Assembly (NCBI RefSeq): GCF_017873855.1 | Contig: NZ_JAGGKR010000001.1 | Location: 1,555,529 to 1,619,528 of the forward strand | Origin: Methanolinea mesophila | Lineage (GTDB): Archaea; Halobacteriota; Methanomicrobia; Methanomicrobiales; Methanospirillaceae | Length of the DNA: 64,000 nt | Reading direction: 5' to 3' | In this document: positions 1 through 10,065 of the stretch, piece after piece | Position numbering within the stretch: the first letter of the stretch is position 1 | How the letters are laid out: each line of letters begins with the position of its first letter | Translations under genes and position numbers: made by a program | Notes under the pieces: model-generated | What the model was told of the DNA's origin: nothing | The model's database searches: none | Seen by the model: only the letters and a program-made list of their open reading frames with translations

Positions 1-39
1 AAATCTATTACATACGTAGGAATTCAGAAGGTAAAGAAA

Positions 40-813
40 ATGACAGGAAAAGGTTTTAATCGCTATCAAGGATTTGGTTTTGATAAGAACTGGCTTTTAC
101 TATTTCTGCAAAATAAAAAATGGCAGAATGAAAAAGATAGTAGTCTAGGAAATCGTCAAATTATGGCCTTGAAATTGTGGTTGAAGGATTCACGGTTATA
201 TGAAAATGAACAACCAACAGAGTTAGGAAAAAAATTAATGAAAATAGTTAATATTGATGATCTATTTCTTTGGTCTGTTATTTGGTCTAATCTCGCTGAA
301 GAATCTCCTCTTATTCATTGGTTTATAACGAATATTAATGGTTCTTTTACTCGACAGGGTTTAATAAAATCGTTAGCTGAATTTCGGGGACAAACCGAGT
401 TTAATAGAACAGATGAAAATGCGATTAATTCACTTCTTGCCACACTTAAAAAAACGCCTCTCGGGGAAGAATTGAATCAAGGAAGTGAATCGAAAAAAGG
501 TTATGAAAAGTATTATTCAAAGGGGATTGCAATTAAGGTTCCAGATTTGGCGATATTGTATACTATTTATCAGTACTCCGAAAAAGTCCAGCGTAAACAG
601 TTGGTTGTTAGTGAATTTATTAAGAATAAAGATGTAACTCCCTACTGGATTTATGGCCTTGACTATAACATGATTAAAACGGCCCTTACAAGATTATCTT
701 CACAATATCCTAATTATATTCAAGTCGAATTTTCAGGAAATTTGGATAATGTCAATTTAAACGATAAAATCTCTCTGTTAGAAATTATAGACGAATATTT
801 AGAAATGAAATAA
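40..813 (+). CDS. DUF4007-domain protein of a BREX type 4-like system (5' end uncertain)
   Basis: The 257-residue product resembles DUF4007: a short aromatic N-terminus (RYQGFGFDKNWL), then LGNRQIMALKLWLKDSRL, TELGKKL and a Trp-rich SPLIHWFI segment. DUF4007 proteins or domains accompany sulphur-transfer (PAPS-reductase-like) genes of DNA phosphorothioation and BREX type 4 loci. The ATG at 40 has a modest RBS (AGAAGGT). However, the frame is open without a stop to the window edge, so this could be the C-terminal domain of a longer protein such as BrxP. It leads an AT-rich operon with the ATPase, PglZ and BrxL genes downstream. The DUF4007 assignment is from motif recall, and a role in DNA modification or recognition is inferred only. 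Confidence 0.65.
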   Translation: MTGKGFNRYQGFGFDKNWLLLFLQNKKWQNEKDSSLGNRQIMALKLWLKDSRLYENEQPTELGKKLMKIVNIDDLFLWSVIWSNLAEESPLIHWFITNINGSFTRQGLIKSLAEFRGQTEFNRTDENAINSLLATLKKTPLGEELNQGSESKKGYEKYYSKGIAIKVPDLAILYTIYQYSEKVQRKQLVVSEFIKNKDVTPYWIYGLDYNMIKTALTRLSSQYPNYIQVEFSGNLDNVNLNDKISLLEIIDEYLEMK

Positions 814-853
814 AATTCAATACACTTATTTTTAAAAAAAACTATGGACTATT

Positions 854-3800
854 ATGGTAGAAGAAAAATATGGAAATTACATTTCTTTAGACGAAAATTT
901 TAAGGACGTTTTTAGTTTAGAAGATGATATATACAAGGACACAATATGGAGAAGATTCATTTTAACTAATTCTTTCAAAAAAATTCTTGAATCAATAGAG
1001 TATATCTTCTACCCCGAAAATAATGCAAATAAAAAAGCAATAATTCTAACAGGTAAATATGGTGTTGGTAAATCACACGCAACAGCATTTCTTAGTCATT
1101 TGTTATGGGATAAACATGATACAATTCAGGATTTACTTTTAAGAGCCAAAAATGAATTAGAAATTCCAGGAAATATTTTATATCAATTTCGACAAGAGAA
1201 TAGATATTTTCCAGTGATATTGTCAGGAAGAGATTCAAATGATGTATCTGATACAAAATCGTTTGAATATCATCTCCAAATTGGTCTCGAAAGGGCCCTT
1301 CGAGAGAATGAATTTTTAGATCAAATTCAAGAAAAGACGGAATTTGAAAAATATTATTTATGGCTTGAAAATCTCTCAAAGGATCCTTCAAATGCCTCTT
1401 TACTTGAAGTTATATCAGTCAGTATTCAACAAAAATCAGATTTTTCTTCAATTGAAGAATTAAAAAGTGCACTTAAAGATCGAAATTTGGATTCAATCGA
1501 AATGATTAAAAAAATTTTTAGCGATTGGGATATTCCATCGCCTCGCCATTGCGATACATTGGGCTATTACGACTCGGTTTTACAGGAATTACAAAAGATT
1601 GATCGTTCTATACTAGGAATTATTATTTTTTGGGATGAATTTACAACAGTTTTCAATACGGCTGGAAAATATAATGATGCAAATCTGCTTGCACAAATAC
1701 AAACATGGGCAGAAAAATCAGATTCGAATATTTTTCTTTTTTTAGTTAGCCATCAAAGTCCAGAAGCACTTAGAGGACGCTACGAACTAATTAACGATAG
1801 TTTGGCAAAAATTTCAGATAGATTTAAAATTTCTTCAATGGTTATGGAGCAGGTTACAACTTATCACCTAATTGCTAATACTCTTCAAATTGAAAAAAAA
1901 CAAGAATTCTCTGAATTTTTAGAAAAACATGGCTTTTCTAATGACGTGAAAAAAGAAATAGATATTCTATATACTGAAATTTTTTCCGATACTTTTTGTG
2001 AGCTTGATATTTTAAGAAGAACCTTTCCTCTGCATCCATATTCCGTCCTTGTTGCCACAAAGATAGCAGATCTTATAGGATCGGCAGAAAGGAGTATTTT
2101 TGAATTAATCCACTCAAAATCGGAAGAAAAAATTTCTTTTGGAAAGAAATTAGGGTTTGCTCGATTTTTGGAAATGGAACCAGGGGAAAGTAAAATTTCT
2201 TGGTATACCCTCGATCAAATTTTTGATTTCTTCTACAACGATTTAGCTGATCATCAATTTGATCCCATTGCAGATGCAAATATGATTAAACCGCTTAACG
2301 CTTTTCAACATTATTATGATATAGTAAAAATCCAAGGGAAGGAAGCGGAGAAGGTATTTAAAATAGTCGTTATTCTAGAGATGCTGCACGCACAAAGCTT
2401 AACATCCTCTTTATTGACAACAAAAAATAATATTTTAAAAGCTCTTGCATTTACTGAAATCAATGAGCCTGAGGCGATATTACAACAACTTACAACCAAA
2501 TCTATTCTTTTAGATTATTTCGACGATAAATCTAAAAAAACAATTTATAAAACGAGATTCGGGGGATATGATGATGAAGAAATAAGAAAATATATTGAAG
2601 ACTTGAAGGAGAAAAAAGGATTCGATGATTTATTAAAAACAATTAATCAAAAAATTATCGCTAAAATAAAAATTGAAACGAATGACTCACCCAGAATTAA
2701 AAATAATCATGCTAACATTATAATTAATTCAATAAAACAAATTGAAAAGATAGAAAATCAGATTAGTAATTATGAAAATGAGAGTAAATTAAACATCTTC
2801 GTGTTTATACCCTTAAAAATTGGCGAATTCGATATTTCCAGAAATAAATTAGTCAAATTGTCTTCACATTTTAAAAATTCAATTTTTATTTCTTATGAGG
2901 GAAATTTTGATAAAATTTATGATAGATGGCTCGAGGGTCAAGCTATTTCATTAATCGGGCAACAACGTTCGAATCAGACAATGAAAAATCAAGCGGCTCA
3001 ACAAATTGAATCAGCTGAACAACTATTAATAACCGAATTGAATCGTTCAATGATTTATTTTAGGGGAGCATCTGAATCGAGACCACATGGTATTGGTTCT
3101 TTAAAACAACATATCAATGATATTTACTACCGTGGGTTTGATTTTGTAGTTTATGATTATTTTTGGGGATCCCCTAAAAGTAGTAGTGGAGAATTAATTC
3201 AATATTACGGGAAAAAAAGTGGTCGAAAACTGATAGAAGAACATAAAACAAATTATGTAAGAAGATTTGTCGATTTATTTAAAGATATTGATGAAAACCC
3301 ATTGATAGATACAAATCTCCTTTTAAAAATCGAACAGCCCTACGTTAAGAATTCATCACTTTATGAAATAGTTTCAAATATTAAGAAATATGTGGATGAT
3401 CATAACGGAACCTGGATTTCACTTAGATCCCTTATTGATACATTGAATTTAGAAAAACCGCCATATGGTCTATGTGGATGGATAGAATCATTAATTATAA
3501 CATATTCATTGGCTGAATATATCAATGAAGGAAGATTAGAAGTTCAATTAGGAAATCAAACTGCATCAAAAGATAACAACAAAATTATTGAAGCAATTAA
3601 TAATGTGATTAAAACTCCAAGTAATGACCAAAAAATCCGATATGGCTCTTTTGACGAATTAAAACTATCTAGAAAATTGATAAATATTTTTGGCTTAGGG
3701 TCAGAAGTAAAAACATCGATTAACGAAGTTCTTGTGAGGATAAGAGAGCAAGTAAATTTGAATTTTAATTTGCCATTATGGACAATTCCTTACTCTCAGA

Positions 3801-5461
3801 CCGGGAAAAAGAAAGAAACCCTCGAAAAAATTTTCAATACTCTTCAGACCTTTTTAATTGATTCAAACGCAGATAGAATTATTTCTGAACACGATATTGA
3901 TTCTTTATTGGATAATATCGATACTTTAGAAAGTCACGATAAACAAATTTGGACAAAAATTGTAACTAAAGAAATGGCTTACCGTGGATTTAATCAGTTT
4001 TTACAAACGCACTATCCACAACTCTTAATTCAATACGATCCATTAGATAAATTGATTGAAGATTTAAAAAATGAATTGCATAAAGACCCGTGGTCCTGGG
4101 ATGAGAAAATTATTTTCGAAAAATTATCATTTCTTGCAACCCATTCTCACCCTCCGGGAAGCCCGTCTAACGTTAACGCTTACCAAGAATCAGAAGGAAT
4201 TATTGTGGTTTGGGATATTCCTCCGCCGGATGATCCGATTCCAACGAATTATATAATCGAAAGAAGTGAGGATCAAATTCAGTTTTATTTGATAGCAAAG
4301 GAAAAAGGAACGATTACACGATTTGTCGATCGAACCACAAAACCCGGAAATAAGTATTATTACAGGATTATATCTGAAAATCGAATGGGGAAGAGTGAAC
4401 CAAGTGATATTATTTCATTAAAGGTTCTCCGAGCTCCCCCTGATATCCCTGTTAGTATTATTCCTAGAGAAGAATGTATCCATTTATCCTGGGAAATTCC
4501 TAAAAAGGAATATGCGATCACTTCTTATGATTTATTTCGTGGTACTTCACCAACTCATTTAACTTCGTTACGAGAGGATATTTCACAAGAAACATCAGAC
4601 TATACGGATTATGAGGTTCAACCACATTTATGGTATTATTATCGATTGTCTGCAAAAAATTCAGCAGGAGAAAGAGGAAGCGGAATAATATCTCAAAAAA
4701 TCCAATTAATTACTAATAAGCCGCCATCCATGCCTATTAATTCAAATTTATCTGTTGAGAAAAAATCAGTGCGTCTATCCTGGCAATATCCCGATTCTGG
4801 AAAGGAATCAGTTAAAGAATTTTATATCTATCGACAAGAACAAGAAGGGGACCTAAAATTAATTTCATCAATATCCCCAGAACATTTAAATTATATTGAC
4901 AAAGGTATACAAAATGGCATAAATTATGTTTATTTTATTTCCGCTGGAAATGAGAACGGAGAAGGTCAGAAGGCAAGAATTGGTAATGTACAATTTTTAC
5001 CAGAAATACCATTACCAAAATTATTGTGTAAAGAGAAGGAGGGAGGAGTTTTACTCAGCTGGCAAACATATGAAAAAGGTTATGAAATCGTTAATTTTGA
5101 ATTAAAGAAAGGAAAATCTCTAAAATCGTTAAAGAAATTAGTCAGTCTTGATGGAACATCAAATGAATATTTTGACGATTCAATAAAACCAGAAAATACG
5201 TATTATTATGATTTAATCGTTCAAAACAGTAAAGGAGATACTCGGAATCTTGATGATATTGTAAAATTTAAATTAAATTTACATATAGATATTTCCACTT
5301 GGGAAGGCCAGACAACATCACTTCTGAAATCAGAGCCCCGTCTATTCTTGAAACAATTAAAAGACATTTTGAAATCCAATGAACACCTAAAATTGGAAAA
5401 AAATGACGAAAAAATCATTAATAAATTGATAAAGGTTTTAGAGGAACTGAAGAATGAATAA
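854..5461 (+). CDS. BREX-type large ATPase (BrxC/PglY-like) with four C-terminal fibronectin type III domains
   Basis: This 1535-residue protein has a Walker A motif (GKYGVGKSH, about residue 67) and a Walker B-like stretch (IIIFWDEF, about 255). That matches the large P-loop ATPases (BrxC/PglY) that are core to BREX phage defence. The middle is a long helical region. Residues of about 1100-1480 contain four fibronectin type III-like repeats, recognisable by PP-P starts, hhhxW strands, and YYYRI/YYYRLSAKNSAG/YVYFISAGNENG ends. Such repeats are not a usual part of BrxC or PglY as I know them. It lies 40 bp after the DUF4007 gene and its end overlaps the pglZ start by 8 bp. It probably powers the defence complex and is cytoplasmic. 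Confidence 0.82.
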   Translation: MVEEKYGNYISLDENFKDVFSLEDDIYKDTIWRRFILTNSFKKILESIEYIFYPENNANKKAIILTGKYGVGKSHATAFLSHLLWDKHDTIQDLLLRAKNELEIPGNILYQFRQENRYFPVILSGRDSNDVSDTKSFEYHLQIGLERALRENEFLDQIQEKTEFEKYYLWLENLSKDPSNASLLEVISVSIQQKSDFSSIEELKSALKDRNLDSIEMIKKIFSDWDIPSPRHCDTLGYYDSVLQELQKIDRSILGIIIFWDEFTTVFNTAGKYNDANLLAQIQTWAEKSDSNIFLFLVSHQSPEALRGRYELINDSLAKISDRFKISSMVMEQVTTYHLIANTLQIEKKQEFSEFLEKHGFSNDVKKEIDILYTEIFSDTFCELDILRRTFPLHPYSVLVATKIADLIGSAERSIFELIHSKSEEKISFGKKLGFARFLEMEPGESKISWYTLDQIFDFFYNDLADHQFDPIADANMIKPLNAFQHYYDIVKIQGKEAEKVFKIVVILEMLHAQSLTSSLLTTKNNILKALAFTEINEPEAILQQLTTKSILLDYFDDKSKKTIYKTRFGGYDDEEIRKYIEDLKEKKGFDDLLKTINQKIIAKIKIETNDSPRIKNNHANIIINSIKQIEKIENQISNYENESKLNIFVFIPLKIGEFDISRNKLVKLSSHFKNSIFISYEGNFDKIYDRWLEGQAISLIGQQRSNQTMKNQAAQQIESAEQLLITELNRSMIYFRGASESRPHGIGSLKQHINDIYYRGFDFVVYDYFWGSPKSSSGELIQYYGKKSGRKLIEEHKTNYVRRFVDLFKDIDENPLIDTNLLLKIEQPYVKNSSLYEIVSNIKKYVDDHNGTWISLRSLIDTLNLEKPPYGLCGWIESLIITYSLAEYINEGRLEVQLGNQTASKDNNKIIEAINNVIKTPSNDQKIRYGSFDELKLSRKLINIFGLGSEVKTSINEVLVRIREQVNLNFNLPLWTIPYSQTGKKKETLEKIFNTLQTFLIDSNADRIISEHDIDSLLDNIDTLESHDKQIWTKIVTKEMAYRGFNQFLQTHYPQLLIQYDPLDKLIEDLKNELHKDPWSWDEKIIFEKLSFLATHSHPPGSPSNVNAYQESEGIIVVWDIPPPDDPIPTNYIIERSEDQIQFYLIAKEKGTITRFVDRTTKPGNKYYYRIISENRMGKSEPSDIISLKVLRAPPDIPVSIIPREECIHLSWEIPKKEYAITSYDLFRGTSPTHLTSLREDISQETSDYTDYEVQPHLWYYYRLSAKNSAGERGSGIISQKIQLITNKPPSMPINSNLSVEKKSVRLSWQYPDSGKESVKEFYIYRQEQEGDLKLISSISPEHLNYIDKGIQNGINYVYFISAGNENGEGQKARIGNVQFLPEIPLPKLLCKEKEGGVLLSWQTYEKGYEIVNFELKKGKSLKSLKKLVSLDGTSNEYFDDSIKPENTYYYDLIVQNSKGDTRNLDDIVKFKLNLHIDISTWEGQTTSLLKSEPRLFLKQLKDILKSNEHLKLEKNDEKIINKLIKVLEELKNE

Positions 5462-7943
5462 AAAATTATTAATCGAAATAGAATCATCGAAACAGTTAAT
5501 AAAGGTATTAACTGCAAAATATTCAGAAAAAAAGCCTCAATATCTAAGTTCTGTTAGATTCCCTTCATCAATTATTTTTTTTAATTCGAAAAAGGAATAT
5601 AAAGAATTTTTAGAACAGGCTCCATGGGATAGATCTTTACTTACCTCAATTATTGACGAATCTGATGACCTGTCTTGTTACAAAATTCAAACATGGTTTA
5701 ACAATGCGCTAAAAGCATCAAAACGAGATCCACTTATGATTCTCCCAATTACGGAATATATCAGAATCTGTAATATTAATGAGAGAAATCGGAAAATTAG
5801 TGACTTTATTTTTCTATCATTGGTTCAATCCGAATCTTCAAAATTAATTGTGCCAATGTTAGATTTTTACAGTAATTATCAAGCATTTTTTAATCAGTTT
5901 CTTCATAAAGACAGAATGGCCGAAGTTTTTTCTGTAGTATCTTCGGATAACGAAGATTCAGCAGTAGAAATAATCTTGGATAAATCCGGAAGTATCCCAG
6001 CCAAAAATTATATCTCTATTACTTCCCAAAAATCTTGGTTAAATCTCTGGGAAACAGGGGAAATTGCAGAATTAAACAATTTATTAATCCAAAATGAGAA
6101 AATAATAAACGCTATTGAAAAAACTGGTATTTCTGTCCCTAGAATAAAGAAATATCTAATTAATGATATTAAAGATTATATAGCGTTTGAATATAAAATT
6201 CCTACAAGTGTTTTTAATATAAATCCAACGAAAGAGATATTAGAAAGAATTCTATCAATTTTGACTATTAAAGGTGAAATTAAAAGTTGGGATAGTATTG
6301 TAAATAGGATATTGGGTAATCCAATAAACTTCGAAAATTTAGTATTTCAATTATGGAATGGGGAAACAAATGCAGATGCTGTTATTAAAAGATGGTTTTG
6401 GCTTAACGAAGCAAAATCTAAACAATTCGATTCGATTTTTTTTAAAAATATAATTCGAAATACTGATGATCCTGAGTCTCTGTTAGACAATATCTATCAA
6501 AAAGGATTGAATCAGGAAATCGAATTTATCAACGAATTGAAAGAGAGAAGAGAGTTATTATTACAGTTCTCTAATCCATTATTTGAAACAGATAAAGGAA
6601 CATTGAAAAAAAAGTTCCAAGAAATGGAGGAATCATTACCCCCGGATGAATTATATGATAGAATAACCTGCGTATTCGATTTCGAAAGACATGCCCTACT
6701 TAAATGCATTATTGGTTTTTTAAAAGATTCCAATGGATTAAATCAAGAGAAATTTGAAATTCTTCAACAAATTTGGCCTGCTTTATCCACTTACGTTGAA
6801 TGTGGCTTAAGTAAATCTGATAATTGGCCTTTGATAATAGAAGATTTCGATTCTTTCGTAAACGTGTATATCAGCAACTACATCCTCTCAAAATTAATAT
6901 TTGATTCTCCTAATGATGCGATTTTAGAAATGCAAAAAAGTCTTATTGATCATTGGAGTGATTTCATCAGTGTGTTGAAGCTGGGAAAAATTCCAAAGAT
7001 CTCAAATAAGAATATTGTTGATCAGTTTCGACAAGAGGAATTTATCCTTATTGATGGTGCGGGATATGAATGGGGAATGGTTTTAAAAAAATTATTTGAA
7101 ATGAAAGGATGGAAGATCAATAAAATCCAGCCAATTATTTCAGAATTGCCTAGCGACACTACGCATTTCCCGATAAAGGATTATTTGGAGAAAATTAATG
7201 AGTTTGATCAAAATCAACATAAATTCTATCAATATCCTTTCAGTATTGTAGATGAAATAGGTATTTTGGAAAATATAGTTGATTATATTCATCAATATTA
7301 TCGAGGAAGAGATACACCTCTTTGGATAATATCTGATCATGGGGCCACCGTATTCGCTAGAAAAGGGAAGCCTAAAAAATACACATATATAAAGAAAAAA
7401 GAACATGGTGGCAGATATGGGGTAATAGACCCAGTAAAAAAAATTAAGAATGAATCAGTGTATATTGAAAAAGATTCAACTACTCGTAGTTACGCGATTT
7501 CTTTAAATTACGATAATTTAGGCGATACAACCCCCCAGGGAGAGGCACATGGCGGCGGTACGATCGAAGAAATGCTCTGCACAGCCCTTTTATGCATTCC
7601 TCCTGAGATAAATGATCAATACGAACAGCTCTATGTAACTATTGAGAAAAAATCATACTCTGCTCTTGATGAAGAATTGAAAGTAAAAATAAAAGGAAAT
7701 ATCGAAATAACAATAAAAGAAATTGAATTAAAAATCAATAATGGTTTAAAAAATTCAATACCTCCTAGGTATCTTGAATCAAAAACTATTACTTTGCCAA
7801 TTAAATTTCTTCGAGAAAACGGTCTTAAAAATGGAAAAAACGAATTACTATTGATCTTTAATAAAACTATTATCACCTTTGCACGACTTGAATTCAAATC
7901 GGGATCAGAAAAAACAGGTTTTGATGATGCTTTTAATTTATAA
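5454..7943 (+). CDS. pglZ: PglZ-domain protein (BREX phosphatase-like)
   Basis: This 829-residue protein has the PglZ alkaline-phosphatase-like fold in its C-terminal half. The likely metal-binding motifs are ILIDGAG (about residue 531), LWIISDHGATVF (about 622) and GEAHGGGTIEE (about 696). PglZ is the hallmark protein of BREX and Pgl phage resistance. The N-terminal 500 residues are helical and have no domain I recognise. The gene overlaps the ATPase gene by 8 bp (ATGAATAA), which implies translational coupling, and brxL follows after 12 bp. Base composition is AT-rich like the rest of the operon. Confidence 0.9.
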   Translation: MNKKLLIEIESSKQLIKVLTAKYSEKKPQYLSSVRFPSSIIFFNSKKEYKEFLEQAPWDRSLLTSIIDESDDLSCYKIQTWFNNALKASKRDPLMILPITEYIRICNINERNRKISDFIFLSLVQSESSKLIVPMLDFYSNYQAFFNQFLHKDRMAEVFSVVSSDNEDSAVEIILDKSGSIPAKNYISITSQKSWLNLWETGEIAELNNLLIQNEKIINAIEKTGISVPRIKKYLINDIKDYIAFEYKIPTSVFNINPTKEILERILSILTIKGEIKSWDSIVNRILGNPINFENLVFQLWNGETNADAVIKRWFWLNEAKSKQFDSIFFKNIIRNTDDPESLLDNIYQKGLNQEIEFINELKERRELLLQFSNPLFETDKGTLKKKFQEMEESLPPDELYDRITCVFDFERHALLKCIIGFLKDSNGLNQEKFEILQQIWPALSTYVECGLSKSDNWPLIIEDFDSFVNVYISNYILSKLIFDSPNDAILEMQKSLIDHWSDFISVLKLGKIPKISNKNIVDQFRQEEFILIDGAGYEWGMVLKKLFEMKGWKINKIQPIISELPSDTTHFPIKDYLEKINEFDQNQHKFYQYPFSIVDEIGILENIVDYIHQYYRGRDTPLWIISDHGATVFARKGKPKKYTYIKKKEHGGRYGVIDPVKKIKNESVYIEKDSTTRSYAISLNYDNLGDTTPQGEAHGGGTIEEMLCTALLCIPPEINDQYEQLYVTIEKKSYSALDEELKVKIKGNIEITIKEIELKINNGLKNSIPPRYLESKTITLPIKFLRENGLKNGKNELLLIFNKTIITFARLEFKSGSEKTGFDDAFNL

Positions 7944-7955
7944 GAGGTCTTTTAA

Positions 7956-9476
7956 ATGAATGATGAAAATCGGGAAGAAGAAAATCAGTTAATCCCTTTT
8001 TCTCTTGATGATTCAAAGGAAGCAAATGAGTATAAACTTAATGAACTCGATTATAAAATAATAGATATCTTCCCCGGGGAGGCAGTAAATAAAAAATTAA
8101 CCAAAACAGGTATTCTTACCTCGAGAGCGCTTCCCTCATTCGTTTCGGATTGGTTGATTAGCAAATTCTCTCACGATGAAAAATTAGAAACGCTCGCTCT
8201 TCAGAGATTCCTCGATAGTTATCTTCCTGATAAAAGTAAGGCAGAAGAAATAAAATTTAGAATAAAGAATAGCCGAGAACGTATAAAATTACTAACCAAT
8301 TTCCGCGTGATTCCAGACATTCGTTCGAATGAAGATTATTTAGAAATTCCAATTCTGGATATTATTGGAAAAGAAGGAAGCGTTGATGCCTCTATTATTG
8401 ATAAATGCCCGGAATTACTCAACGGAGGGATGTGGGGTGTTGGAGAATTAATTTACTCTCCGCCTGATAAAAAGAAAAAAGATGGTAAAATTGTGTTGAA
8501 AGAATTCACACCATTCAGACCTTATCATGCAAACATCGATTATTATAGACAAGCCAGATTAAAATTTTCATCGACGTATGAATGGATTGATTTTCTATTG
8601 AAAAATATGGAATATGATCCGGAGGGGTACTCACTTCTTGATCAAAAAATAAAGATGATTTCCAGATTATTGCCATTTGTTGAACCTCGGATAAATTTAA
8701 TTGAACTTGCATCAAAGGGGACCGGAAAATCCTATGTTTTCGGACGGTTAAGCAAATATGGCTGGTTAGTTAGTGGAGGTTCGGTAAGTCGAGCACAATT
8801 ATTTTATGATATTAGTAGAAAGAAAAGAGGACTTATCACCCGTTTTGATTATATTGCTCTCGATGAAATACAAACAATTACGTTTGGTAGCAATCCCGAT
8901 GAGGTTATCGGTGCTTTAAAAGGATATCTTGAATCGGGTCAATTTCGAATAGCTTCTATTCCAGGTGAAGCAGATGCTGGTTTCATTATTTTAGGGAATA
9001 TTCCAATAAACGATTTGGGAAAACCGATTAATAAGAACTTCTTCGAATCATTACCTCCATTCATGCGTGAAGCAGCATTTATTGATCGCTTTCACGGATT
9101 TATTGAGGGTTGGAAATTACCAAGAATTCAAGTCGGTAGTATTGGGAAGGGTTATGCCATTAATTCAGAATTCTTTTCTGAAATTTTACATTCATTAAGA
9201 ACAGACACAATTTCGGCATCAGTTGTGGACTCAATTTTAGAAATTCCCAAGAAATCAGATAAAAGGGATGCTACTGCAATAGCGAGAATGGCAACAGGAT
9301 TTTTAAAATTATTTTTTCCAAATGTCAGATCAATTGATGATGTTAATCGTACTGAATTTGAGGAATTTTGTTTCCGTCCAGCCTTTGAGATGAGACAAAT
9401 TATTCGCGAACAATTGCATCGAATGGATGAAGAATATTCCCTTGATATGCCTGAAATTTCAATAAAAAAACGGTAA
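7956..9476 (+). CDS. brxL: BrxL-like AAA+ protein of BREX, short form
   Basis: This 506-residue protein matches BrxL. It has an N-terminal FVSDWLISKFS...YLPDKSKAEEIKFRI segment and a Walker A-like ELASKGTGKSYVFGRLSKYGW (about 250). Then come SGGSVSRAQLFYDI, a Walker B IALDEIQTI (about 300) and ALKGYLESGQFRI. BrxL is a DNA-binding AAA+ protein, and longer members carry a Lon-like protease domain at the C-terminus. Here the protein ends about 130 residues after the ATPase core and I see no Ser-Lys protease motif, so it is a short form. RBS AGAGGTC lies before the ATG. It is the last gene of the BREX-like operon. No adenine methyltransferase (PglX) is present in this window. Confidence 0.88.
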   Translation: MNDENREEENQLIPFSLDDSKEANEYKLNELDYKIIDIFPGEAVNKKLTKTGILTSRALPSFVSDWLISKFSHDEKLETLALQRFLDSYLPDKSKAEEIKFRIKNSRERIKLLTNFRVIPDIRSNEDYLEIPILDIIGKEGSVDASIIDKCPELLNGGMWGVGELIYSPPDKKKKDGKIVLKEFTPFRPYHANIDYYRQARLKFSSTYEWIDFLLKNMEYDPEGYSLLDQKIKMISRLLPFVEPRINLIELASKGTGKSYVFGRLSKYGWLVSGGSVSRAQLFYDISRKKRGLITRFDYIALDEIQTITFGSNPDEVIGALKGYLESGQFRIASIPGEADAGFIILGNIPINDLGKPINKNFFESLPPFMREAAFIDRFHGFIEGWKLPRIQVGSIGKGYAINSEFFSEILHSLRTDTISASVVDSILEIPKKSDKRDATAIARMATGFLKLFFPNVRSIDDVNRTEFEEFCFRPAFEMRQIIREQLHRMDEEYSLDMPEISIKKR

Positions 9477-9615
9477 ATATCACATTTCTCATTTTTAGTG
9501 AAGAATTAAAATTATTCCTTTTCGAGTTAAAGAAAGAATCTTAAAATTATTGAATTGTACGCTTCAAATGAATCAAAATATTTAATTAATAACTAAAATA
9601 AAAAAAGGATATACT
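9477..9615. other. AT-rich spacer after the BREX-like operon
   Basis: This 139-bp spacer is strongly AT-rich and holds no open frame I trust. The end carries AAGGAT just before the GTG start at 9616. A promoter for the next gene may lie here (AATTAATAACTAAAAT at about 9583-9598), but no clear TATA element stands out from the general AT background. Confidence 0.3.
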
Positions 9616-10062
9616 GTGGATGATGAAAAATTTTCAAGCATAAAAAACAGAGAAAATGAGATAACAAGTATAAAAATGCTTGTCGAGATTCAGCAATCAG
9701 AGTCACAATTGAATTGCAATAGAACAAATTTTTTTCTTCTAGCAATAAGTATCGTCGCATTAACATTAACTCAGGTCCAAATGCCATTACTACAATTGGC
9801 AATTGTTATTTTGGGCTTATTAATTGCATTAGCATGGCTATTAACGCAAGATAGAAGTAGTGAATATATAAAATATTGGAAAAATGAAGTGAATCAATTA
9901 TCAAATAAATTAGAAATTCCGTTTATCTACCCAGAAAACATTGGGGGTTTCCAAATGAGGAAGGTTTTATATATTTTGCCTATTGCTTTTACAATATTTT
10001 GGATATTCATGATTTTGTTAATTGCGATGAATGGGGGAATCATTTTTTCCAAAATTGTATGA
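9616..10062 (+). CDS. Small two-TM membrane protein, unknown function
   Basis: This 148-residue protein starts at GTG, with RBS AAGGAT 5 bp upstream. It has a charged N-terminus of about 35 residues, then two adjacent hydrophobic segments (FFLLAISIVALTL and LAIVILGLLIALAWLL, about residues 38-78). A cytoplasmic-looking region follows, then a C-terminal hydrophobic segment ILPIAFTIFWIFMILLIAM (about 118-138). I do not recognise the family. It shares the AT-rich composition of the BREX-like operon and lies directly downstream on the same strand, so it may be a membrane accessory. A role in defence is a guess from position. Confidence 0.6.
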   Translation: MDDEKFSSIKNRENEITSIKMLVEIQQSESQLNCNRTNFFLLAISIVALTLTQVQMPLLQLAIVILGLLIALAWLLTQDRSSEYIKYWKNEVNQLSNKLEIPFIYPENIGGFQMRKVLYILPIAFTIFWIFMILLIAMNGGIIFSKIV

Positions 10063-10065
10063 GAA

